From positions 1 through 13,074 of the forward strand of contig JAFUWM010000069.1 of the NCBI GenBank assembly GCA_017483425.1: DNA of 13,074 bases. The letters are read 5' to 3'. The number at the start of each line of letters is the position of its first letter. The first letter of the stretch is position 1. Shown piece by piece: positions 1-5,650 of the stretch. This stretch comes from Lachnospiraceae bacterium (GTDB lineage Bacteria; Bacillota; Clostridia; Lachnospirales; Lachnospiraceae). Position numbers and translations under genes: made by a program. Under the pieces are notes generated by a model. The model saw nothing but the letters and a program-made list of their open reading frames with translations, was not told the origin of the DNA and did no database searches.

Positions 1-1
1 A

Positions 2-262
2 AAGACCATAGTACGTCAGCCTCTTGTCGCTACAGGAACAGCAGACAAGTTTGATGTGCTTGTAAACGTACAGGGAGGAGGATATACCGGACAGGCCGGA
101 GCTATCAGACACGGCATATCCAGAGCGCTCCTCGAGGCGGATGGCGAGTATCGTCCTACACTTAAGAAAGAGGGCTTCCTTACAAGAGATCCTCGTATGA
201 AAGAGAGAAAGAAGTACGGACTGAAAGGCGCAAGAAGGGCACCACAGTTCTCAAAGAGATAA
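2..262 (+). CDS. rpsI: Ribosomal protein S9, C-terminal part (5' end outside window)
   Basis: The reading frame is open from base 2 to the TAA at 260-262 and gives the last 86 residues of 30S ribosomal protein S9 (uS9), roughly two thirds of its usual length of about 130. Recognisable S9 segments are VRQPL near the start, the glycine-rich GGGYTGQAGAIRHGISRALL, then LTRDPRMKERKKYGLKGARRAPQFSKR. The very basic tail ending in SKR is the part of S9 that reaches into the ribosomal P site and touches the anticodon loop of the tRNA (known for the family). The start codon lies to the left of the window; rplM (L13) normally precedes rpsI, so that is expected just outside. A strong terminator at 310-341 closes the transcript. 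Confidence 0.97.
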   Translation, partial: KTIVRQPLVATGTADKFDVLVNVQGGGYTGQAGAIRHGISRALLEADGEYRPTLKKEGFLTRDPRMKERKKYGLKGARRAPQFSKR

Positions 263-309
263 TCATTTCACAACGTATTATGCCTTTGGGCAATTACATA
301 CGGCTTATT

Positions 310-341
310 ACACCTCAGGACAACTGTCCTGGGGTGTTTTT
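310..341 (+). terminator. Rho-independent terminator of the rpsI transcript
   Basis: A 12-pair stem, ACACC-T-CAGGAC (310-321) with GTCCTG-G-GGTGT (326-337), closes on an AACT loop; the T315/G332 step is a G-U pair. A run of four T plus one more (337-341) follows directly. It lies 48 bases after the rpsI stop, where the end of the ribosomal operon is expected. Confidence 0.93.
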
Positions 342-401
342 ATAGTTATTCGTTTTAAAACCAGGCAAGACGAATAAAAATATGATTAAAGCGAATAATA
401 A

Positions 402-430
402 TTGACACAAGACGAAAAACGGAATAGTAT
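402..430 (+). promoter_or_regulatory. Sigma-A type promoter of the HTH-GHKL-STAS gene
   Basis: A perfect -35 TTGACA (402-407) is separated by 17 bases from TAGTAT (425-430), which matches five of six consensus -10 positions. Transcription should start near 437, giving a leader of about 17 bases that is almost filled by the ribosome binding site AGGGGAGG (441-448). A near-consensus promoter suggests constitutive expression unless a repressor acts here; no clear operator palindrome is visible. Confidence 0.8.
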
Positions 431-453
431 TAGTATTGAAAGGGGAGGTCGCT

Positions 454-1479
454 ATGAAATTTAATGAGGAAAAAAAACAGTCTATTATTATATATATGCT
501 TGAAAAAATAGAGCAAAATGATGATAGAATTTCCAAGACCGTGTCTAAGGCTTTTGACGTAAATCAGAATACAATACATACATATATAAATGAATTGGTA
601 GATAATAATATTATTAAACGTGTAAAACGAGGTAAATATGAATTAGTAAAAAAAGAGTATGAATATGAGCTTAAACGCTCAAAAGGGGAATTGGAAACAG
701 ATACTTACGCTTATGAGCATTGCTTATTTGAATTCGTAAAGGAATTTGGGCAAAATGTTGAAGCTATTTGGAGTTATGCATTCAGTGAAATGATTAATAA
801 TGTAATGGATCATTCGCAGGCTGAAAATGTAAAAATAATGGTGGAGCAAGACTACATTAATACGTATGTTGCCATTTTAGATGATGGGATTGGAATTTTT
901 AAAAAAATAAAAGAACACTTTGGCCTTAGTTCATTAGACGAAGCTATTTGTGAATTGTTTAAGGGAAAACTGACTACAGATGTGGAAAACCATTCTGGAG
1001 AAGGTATTTTTTTTAGTTCTAAAATGATGGATGATTTTTTTATTGTATCCAGTGGTAAGATTTTTACAAATAATAAATACGGAAATAGTAGAATTATCGA
1101 TTTGGCAGAGGAAAATATAAAAGGAACCGGAGTGTTCATGAGTTTATCAAACTTTTCTCATAAAAATCCTCAAGATGTGTTTGATCTATACGCTAATATA
1201 GATGGTGGTTTTATTAAGACAAAAATACCATTGAAAAATATATTTGATGCATCTCCAGTATCACGATCTCAAGCCAAGAGGGTATGCAATCGTTTAGATA
1301 AGTTTAAGGAGATAGTAATAGATTTTGATGGAATACAATGGATGGGACAAGGATTTGCCCATCAAATCTTTGTTATCTTTACAAGGGAACATCCGGATAT
1401 ACAGCTAATACCAATAAATATGAACGAAGATGTAACAAAAATGTATGTCCATGTTACGGATGATATAACATCAGAATAG
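454..1479 (+). CDS. HTH / GHKL ATPase / STAS-like (DUF4325-type) regulatory protein
   Basis: The predicted 341-residue cytosolic protein has three parts. Residues about 10-65 form a helix-turn-helix-like segment (NTIHTYINELVDNNIIKR). Residues about 85-235 are a GHKL (HATPase) fold: N-box E112, N115, N116, D119-H-S; G1 box D143-D-G-I-G147; G2 box S181-G-E-G184. Residues about 255-335 resemble the STAS-like DUF4325 domain (IVIDFDGIQWMGQGFAHQIF). No histidine-kinase dimerisation helix with a phospho-His is evident, so it looks closer to anti-sigma kinases of the SpoIIAB/RsbW type than to a sensor kinase. ATG 454 is chosen because AGGGGAGG sits 5 bases upstream; an in-frame TTG at 436 has no ribosome site. 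The gene has its own promoter and terminator and is clearly more AT-rich than its neighbours, which suggests acquisition. Target and trigger are unknown. Confidence 0.78.
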   Translation: MKFNEEKKQSIIIYMLEKIEQNDDRISKTVSKAFDVNQNTIHTYINELVDNNIIKRVKRGKYELVKKEYEYELKRSKGELETDTYAYEHCLFEFVKEFGQNVEAIWSYAFSEMINNVMDHSQAENVKIMVEQDYINTYVAILDDGIGIFKKIKEHFGLSSLDEAICELFKGKLTTDVENHSGEGIFFSSKMMDDFFIVSSGKIFTNNKYGNSRIIDLAEENIKGTGVFMSLSNFSHKNPQDVFDLYANIDGGFIKTKIPLKNIFDASPVSRSQAKRVCNRLDKFKEIVIDFDGIQWMGQGFAHQIFVIFTREHPDIQLIPINMNEDVTKMYVHVTDDITSE

Positions 1480-1511
1480 AATATTAATTCTCTTTAGCAC
1501 AACTTGAATTT

Positions 1512-1549
1512 ATGCGGTTTTTATGCTTATGTGTAAAAACTGCATTTTT
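1512..1549 (+). terminator. Rho-independent terminator after the HTH-GHKL-STAS gene
   Basis: ATGCGGTTTTTA (1512-1523) pairs with TAAAAACTGCAT (1534-1545) over 12 positions, with one G-U pair, around a 10-base loop. The T run 1545-1549 follows. The stem is AU-rich in its upper half and so weaker than the rpsI terminator, but its position 33 bases after the stop codon fits. Confidence 0.7.
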
Positions 1550-1570
1550 AACGGGGGTTATCCGATTCTA

Positions 1571-1598
1571 TTGCTTTGCATTCTGCATCTGTTATAAT
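1571..1598 (+). promoter_or_regulatory. Extended -10 promoter directly before the lipoprotein gene
   Basis: TTGCTT (1571-1576), a 16-base spacer and a perfect TATAAT (1593-1598), preceded by the TGn extension (1590-1592). Transcription should start at about 1605, one base before or at the ATG of the next gene, so the message would be leaderless or nearly so. Confidence 0.7.
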
Positions 1599-1605
1599 AT
1601 GTCGG

Positions 1606-3267
1606 ATGAATATAAAGCATGTCGGCGTTATCTTCATATTGACTATGGCTGCTGTTGCGGGGGGATGCGGGAAGACAGAGTCCGCAGAGCCGATTGTGAC
1701 AGCAGAAATAACAGAATCGGTATCGGAACCCGTAATAGAAATTGTTTCAGATGATAAAGCTCCCGAAACGGCGGAATCTATGCCTGCCGCGCTGCCGTCC
1801 GATGTCGGCATACATGAGGAATGCCTGTCGCTTATAGAGGATATAATCGAGACGGATATCCAGTATGGCTTCACAAGCGCGCAACTGGCAATTATAAAAG
1901 ATGGCAGGCTTGTTTATGAGAATGCGTGGGGCAAGATCAACGCAGGTTCTGATATAGACGCTACAACTGATACTCTTTATGATCTTGCGTCTGTTTCAAA
2001 GATGTTTGGTGTTAACTACGCCATCCAGAAGCTTGTAACGGACGGAGAGTTAAATCTTGACGAAAAGGTGACGGATTATCTTGGAGACAGATTCGCAGAT
2101 GATGTTGCAGAGATACATTATGATAAGGGCGACAATCCGGATATAGAGACGCAAAAAGTATGGAAGCAAAGCCTTACAATAAAGGAGCTTCTGATGCATC
2201 AGGGAGGCTTTCCGCCTGATCCCGCATATTTCAATCCACATTTTGATACGGAGGCTCAGGAGTATGATCCTGAAAAAACGAATCTTTTATTTGCGGGAAA
2301 CGGAGCGGATGAGGAAACAAAAAACAATACGATAGAAGCGATATGCAGGACACCTCTCCTGTATGAGCCGGGAACACGTACAGTGTATTCGGACGTGGAT
2401 TACATGATCCTGGGGCTTATCGTCGAGCAGGTCACAGGCAGCGATCTTGATACATACCTAAAGGAAACATTTTGTGAGCCGATGGGCCTTAAACATATGA
2501 CGTATAAGCCCTTGGAGCATGGCTTTACTGTTGATGACTGCGCTGCTACGGAGCTTCATGGGAATACGCGCGACGGCGCGGTGTATTTTGACGGCATAAG
2601 GGAATATACCCTGCAGGGCGAGGTCCATGATGAGAAAGCCTACTACAATATGGGAGGGATATCCGGTCATGCGGGACTTTTTTCAAACGCAGCCGATCTG
2701 GCAAGACTGGCGGAGCTGATGCTCACCGGCAGATATGAGGACACCGTATTTTTTTCAGAGGATGTGATACGGGAATTTACGATGCCTGAATCAGATGAAT
2801 ATAAAAACTGGGGACTTGGCTGGTGGCGTCAGGGAGATATGCAGAGAACGAATTACTTTGGCTCTGCCGCCCGAGAGGATACCTTTGGTCATCCGGGCTG
2901 GACCGGCACGCTTATCATGACAGATCCTGAAAAGAAGCTGGTAATCGCTTATCTTACAAACAAGATAAATTCTCCCGTTACGGACAAAATATCAGATCCA
3001 AATAAGTTTGACGGAAACTGGTATACGGCTTCTACGCTTGGGTTCGTGCCGGAGATCCTCTATATCGGAATGGACAGGGAGGAACCGGTGGATGATGAGC
3101 TTATGTCAGCAGCCCTTGAATTTAAGGCTGATGCCGAAGCCCGGATAACGAAAGGTATGCCCTCAGACCATCCTGCCAGACGGAATCTTGAAAGCAAGAA
3201 AGAGATATTAAGCCATCTTTCGGATCCGGAAGGCCTGAACGGATTGAAGAATACAGATGGAGATTAA
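1606..3267 (+). CDS. Lipoprotein serine hydrolase, beta-lactamase/PBP4b class
   Basis: A 553-residue lipoprotein of the serine beta-lactamase/penicillin-binding class C-like family. A basic start and hydrophobic core (residues 1-18) lead to AGGC with lipid-anchor Cys21, followed by an acidic linker to about residue 65. Catalytic motifs: S129-V-S-K132 (nucleophile and general base), Y261-S-D263 (the YxN position, here Asp as in esterase and PBP4b-like members), and H429-P-G-W-T-G-T435 in place of KTG. GGFPPDPAYFNP near 200-211 resembles the PBP4b (YfeW) group. It should act outside the membrane, probably on cell-wall peptide or an ester; true beta-lactamase activity is not implied. ATG 1606 gives a complete signal peptide but has no Shine-Dalgarno site; upstream TTG 1576 falls inside the promoter. 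It is followed by maf and trmL with no terminator between. Confidence 0.88.
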   Translation: MNIKHVGVIFILTMAAVAGGCGKTESAEPIVTAEITESVSEPVIEIVSDDKAPETAESMPAALPSDVGIHEECLSLIEDIIETDIQYGFTSAQLAIIKDGRLVYENAWGKINAGSDIDATTDTLYDLASVSKMFGVNYAIQKLVTDGELNLDEKVTDYLGDRFADDVAEIHYDKGDNPDIETQKVWKQSLTIKELLMHQGGFPPDPAYFNPHFDTEAQEYDPEKTNLLFAGNGADEETKNNTIEAICRTPLLYEPGTRTVYSDVDYMILGLIVEQVTGSDLDTYLKETFCEPMGLKHMTYKPLEHGFTVDDCAATELHGNTRDGAVYFDGIREYTLQGEVHDEKAYYNMGGISGHAGLFSNAADLARLAELMLTGRYEDTVFFSEDVIREFTMPESDEYKNWGLGWWRQGDMQRTNYFGSAAREDTFGHPGWTGTLIMTDPEKKLVIAYLTNKINSPVTDKISDPNKFDGNWYTASTLGFVPEILYIGMDREEPVDDELMSAALEFKADAEARITKGMPSDHPARRNLESKKEILSHLSDPEGLNGLKNTDGD

Positions 3268-3286
3268 GAAGGAAATTAAGAAGGAA
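3263..3286 (+). repeat. Tandem 12-bp duplication carrying the maf ribosome binding site
   Basis: ATTAAGAAGGAA occurs twice in perfect tandem, 3263-3274 and 3275-3286. The first copy contains the stop codon of the lipoprotein gene (TAA 3265-3267); both contain the AAGAAGGA Shine-Dalgarno core, and the second is correctly spaced for the maf ATG at 3293. The array is an exact small duplication of the ribosome binding site. Confidence 0.9.
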
Positions 3287-3292
3287 ATCAAC

Positions 3293-3868
3293 ATGAAAAT
3301 AATACTTGCAAGCGCATCTCCAAGGCGCAGGGAAATAATGGAGCTGGTGGGGCTGCCTTTTGAGATTGATACGGATGATGTAGATGAAACCATAGAGCAC
3401 GAAGCGAAGCCCTCAGAGTATGTGAAAGAGCTTTCACTGAGAAAGGCTCTTGCCGTTTCCAAACGGCATTCTAGTGATATTGTCATAGGCGCAGACACTA
3501 TAGTTTCATGCGATGGTAGTATACTCGGCAAGCCCAAAGACACTGATGACGCGTACAGAATGCTAAAAATGCTTTCAGGCAGGACGCACTCTGTCTATAC
3601 CGGGGTAACGATAATATATCCTGACAGTATGGCAGGAATAAAGAGGGATACTTTTCATGTGAAGACAGATGTCAGGATGTATGACAATGATGATGACCTT
3701 TTGCAAGGTTACTCGGAGTGCGGTGAACCTCTGGACAAGGCCGGAGCTTATGCCATACAAGGAAAAGGTGCTATTCTGGTGGAGGCTATAAACGGAGATT
3801 ATTATAATGTGATGGGGCTTCCCGTGGCTGAGCTTTACCGCAGATTACGCGCTGCAGGGGTTTTATGA
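3293..3868 (+). CDS. maf: Maf-family nucleotide pyrophosphatase (dTTP/UTP type)
   Basis: A 191-residue cytosolic Maf protein, the normal family length. The hallmark SASPRRREIM (residues 7-16) binds the triphosphate; GADTIV (67-72) supplies a catalytic acid; SGRTHSVYTGV (95-105) and EPLDKAGAYAIQGKGA (145-160) complete the active site. Members hydrolyse non-canonical or excess dTTP/UTP (or modified nucleotides) to the monophosphate and pyrophosphate, and Maf is tied to septum control in Bacillus. Start ATG 3293 matches the family N-terminus (MKIILASASPRR) and has AAGAAGGA upstream; an earlier in-frame ATG at 3257 would add the unconvincing EIKKEIKKEIN and overlap the previous gene. The stop overlaps the trmL ATG, so the two are translationally coupled. 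The pyrimidine-type assignment rests on general similarity and is less certain than the family. Confidence 0.93.
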   Translation: MKIILASASPRRREIMELVGLPFEIDTDDVDETIEHEAKPSEYVKELSLRKALAVSKRHSSDIVIGADTIVSCDGSILGKPKDTDDAYRMLKMLSGRTHSVYTGVTIIYPDSMAGIKRDTFHVKTDVRMYDNDDDLLQGYSECGEPLDKAGAYAIQGKGAILVEAINGDYYNVMGLPVAELYRRLRAAGVL

Positions 3869-4386
3869 GTATGAACATTGTCCTGCTTGAACCCGAGATC
3901 CCTTTCAATACAGGCGCGATTGGCCGAACCTGTGTGGCGACAGATACGAGGCTGCACCTTATAAGACCCTACGGCTTCAGGATAAATGACAAAAATCTGA
4001 AGCGGGCAGGGCTTGATTACTGGGAAAAACTGAATCTCACGGAATACAAAAACTACGATGACTTCATTGAAAGGCATCCGGAACTGACTTCCCCTGAGGG
4101 GGTATCAAAGCTCTGGTACGCTACTACAAAAGCGCATCAAACATATGCGGATGTAAGCTACTCTCCGAATGATTACATTATGTTCGGCAAGGAAACCGCG
4201 GGCATACCTGAGGAAATACTTGCGGAGCATCCGGCCTCCTGCATAAGAATACCAATGTACGAGGAAGAACGTTCTCTGAACCTCTCCAATGCAGCATCCA
4301 TAATACTGTACGAAGCATTACGCCAGAATGGATTTTGCGGTTTGAAAAAAGAAGGCGAACTGCACCGGTTGAATTATAAGCTATAA
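3865..4386 (+). CDS. trmL: tRNA (cytidine/uridine-34 2'-O)-methyltransferase TrmL
   Basis: A 173-residue SPOUT-class methyltransferase. TrmL uses S-adenosylmethionine to methylate the ribose 2'-OH of wobble base 34 in certain tRNA-Leu species, which helps codon-anticodon pairing. The N-terminus MNIVLLEPEIPFNTGAIGRTC (residues 3-23) is typical. The trefoil-knot SAM site is visible as FGKETAGIPEE (107-117), IRIPMYEE (127-134) and RSLNLSNAASIILYEALRQ (136-154). The ATG at 3865 overlaps the maf stop (ATGA); a second ATG at 3871 gives the more usual MNIV start, and AGGGG at 3856-3860 could serve either, so the first two residues are uncertain. It is the last gene of the lipoprotein-maf-trmL operon. 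No strong terminator follows; a short AT-rich palindrome lies over its stop codon (about 4370-4391). Confidence 0.95.
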   Translation: MSMNIVLLEPEIPFNTGAIGRTCVATDTRLHLIRPYGFRINDKNLKRAGLDYWEKLNLTEYKNYDDFIERHPELTSPEGVSKLWYATTKAHQTYADVSYSPNDYIMFGKETAGIPEEILAEHPASCIRIPMYEEERSLNLSNAASIILYEALRQNGFCGLKKEGELHRLNYKL

Positions 4387-4425
4387 TCAATCGAGAATTT
4401 ATGAGGCAAAAAGATGGCGATGTGA

Positions 4426-4474
4426 AAAGTTATGGAAAGTTATGGAAGAAAAATAAAGTTATGGAAAGTTATGG
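4426..4474 (+). repeat. Four copies of a 10-bp direct repeat (AAAGTTATGG) upstream of the ATPase gene
   Basis: AAAGTTATGG occurs identically at 4426-4435, 4436-4445, 4455-4464 and 4465-4474: two tandem pairs separated by 9 bases. Start spacings of 10, 19 and 10 put all copies near the same face of the helix. The last copy overlaps the candidate -35 of the ATPase promoter, and its TTATGG forms an inverted repeat with CCATAA at 4479-4484 (AAAA spacer). This looks like an operator array for a DNA-binding protein, although simple slippage duplication is possible. Confidence 0.85.
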
Positions 4475-4500
4475 AAAACCATAAATTGTTATAGTATAAT
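4472..4500 (+). promoter_or_regulatory. Candidate promoter of the AAA ATPase gene
   Basis: A perfect TATAAT (4495-4500) lies 17 bases after TGGAAA (4472-4477), which matches four of six -35 positions. The start would be near 4507, giving a leader of about 36 bases with GGAGA at 4528-4532. The weak -35 lies inside the 10-bp repeat array, as expected for a promoter under activator or repressor control. Confidence 0.6.
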
Positions 4501-4542
4501 GTCACAGAACCAACGGTTTTTCAAAACGGAGAACAGGATTGT

Positions 4543-5637
4543 ATGACAAGATTTAAAGAAGAAGAAAACCCATATACTCTTCAATTTAGCTTCATTCCAC
4601 CTAAATTCATTGAACGTCGGAATGACACGGATGCTATTATCAGTAATTATGTGCGACCGGTTCCGACATACCGGGGTATGTTCATAACCGGGGTAAGAGG
4701 TTCAGGTAAAACTGTGCTGCTGTCAGATATAAGGAACAGGATAGGAGCAATGAAAGACTGGATAGCTGTTGACATTAACCCTGAGACAAATCTGACTCAT
4801 ACTCTCGTTAGTAAACTATACAGGATATCGAAGCTCAGAACCCTTTTTATAAAGGCAAAGTTGGATTTTTCCGTTATGGGTTTTGGTGCGTCCATAGAGA
4901 ACGCGGAAGCAGTGGCCTATAACGATGACGACGTTCTCGAAATTATGCTGGAAACGCTGAAAAAGAAAAAGATCAAGTTATTGGTCACGATTGACGAGAT
5001 AATGTATAGCTCGGACGTGGCAAAGTTTTCACATGCGCTTTCTTCTTATGCCGGAGAAGACTATTATATATATGTTCTGATGACCGGATTAAAAGAGAAT
5101 ATTGACAAAATTAAAAATCAGCCATCATTGACTTTCTTGTATAGAGCCAAGGTCATGGAGATAGACAGTCTGAACACTACTGCGATCAGCGCTGAGTATC
5201 AAAAGACTCTTGCGCTTAAAGTGGAAGAAGCGGATAGGCTGGCTTTTGATTGCAGAGGATATTCTTTGGCTTTTCAGATAATAGGGCATGTTTATTGGGA
5301 CGTTCTCTGCAGATATGAAAGCATAGATGACGCAGACGCTGTTGAAACTTCCAATGAAATAGATACCATTTTGGCGGAGTTGGCTTATGATAAGATTTTT
5401 GATGAGCTGTCCAAAAAGGATGCAGATGTGCTCAGGGCGATGGCTAAAATCGTCCGCAAGAGCGGGAGTGAGAGTGTTAAGGTAGAGGATATACGAGAGG
5501 CGGTCAATATGACATCTGAAACCTTTTCCAGCTATAGGAAACGTCTGCTTGACAGCGGAATCGTAGATGGGAAAACATATGGCTATCTGCGATTCCGTCT
5601 GCCCCGATTTGAAAACTATGTAAGGTTAAGGGAATAG
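4543..5637 (+). CDS. AAA-type ATPase with C-terminal winged helix
   Basis: A 364-residue soluble protein. Walker A GVRGSGKT (residues 50-57), Walker B KLLVTIDE (145-152, with D151-E152) and a sensor-1-like YVLMTG (177-182) make up an AAA/STAND-type P-loop domain resembling the archaeal-type ATPases common in Firmicutes. The helical stretch with GYSLAFQIIGHVYWD (239-253) corresponds to the lid, and residues about 290-355 form a winged-helix DNA-binding domain (LRAMAKIV...DIREAV...SSYRKRLLDSGIV). Such proteins may be DNA-associated switches; no substrate or partner is known and none is encoded beside it. It has its own repeat-containing promoter region and ends 13 bases from the stop of the convergent metal ATPase. 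ATG 4543 is the only start with a reasonable ribosome site (GGAGA, 10 bases upstream). Mobile-element or defence roles are possible but not shown. Confidence 0.82.
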   Translation: MTRFKEEENPYTLQFSFIPPKFIERRNDTDAIISNYVRPVPTYRGMFITGVRGSGKTVLLSDIRNRIGAMKDWIAVDINPETNLTHTLVSKLYRISKLRTLFIKAKLDFSVMGFGASIENAEAVAYNDDDVLEIMLETLKKKKIKLLVTIDEIMYSSDVAKFSHALSSYAGEDYYIYVLMTGLKENIDKIKNQPSLTFLYRAKVMEIDSLNTTAISAEYQKTLALKVEEADRLAFDCRGYSLAFQIIGHVYWDVLCRYESIDDADAVETSNEIDTILAELAYDKIFDELSKKDADVLRAMAKIVRKSGSESVKVEDIREAVNMTSETFSSYRKRLLDSGIVDGKTYGYLRFRLPRFENYVRLRE

Positions 5638-5650
5638 CTTTTTATAAGCT

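Noticed and set aside
315..536. Small antisense hydrophobic frame across the rpsI terminator and the HTH gene start
   Set aside because: It reads through a terminator hairpin and a consensus promoter; its Phe/Ile/Ser bias reflects AT-rich sequence rather than selection.
1512..1754. Cys-rich + strand frame overlapping the lipoprotein start
   Set aside because: It begins in the terminator stem, lacks a ribosome site and is a frame shadow of the lipoprotein coding sequence.
1548..1874. Antisense frame over the start of the lipoprotein gene
   Set aside because: It mirrors the acidic, low-complexity linker of the real gene and crosses its promoter; no credible start signals.
1606..3267. Naming the lipoprotein a beta-lactamase resistance gene
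   Set aside because: The YSD and HPG motifs and the PBP4b-like features point to a peptidase/esterase-type relative; antibiotic hydrolysis cannot be inferred.
4370..4391. AT-rich palindrome over the trmL stop codon as a terminator
   Set aside because: The stem is nearly all A-T, imperfect, and not followed by T residues.
4426..4474. Decamer repeats as a CRISPR array or origin iterons
   Set aside because: The units are only 10 bases with tandem or 9-base spacing, with no cas or replication gene nearby; an operator array fits better.
4432..4494. A 20-codon reading frame running through the 10-bp repeats upstream of the ATPase (possible leader peptide)
   Set aside because: No Shine-Dalgarno site, its codons are dictated by the repeat, and the predicted promoter lies inside it, so it would not be on the ATPase transcript.
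5635..5649. AGCTT/AAGCT inverted repeat as a bidirectional terminator in the convergent gap
   Set aside because: Only 5 pairs and no proper T run on either strand; too weak to list as a terminator.
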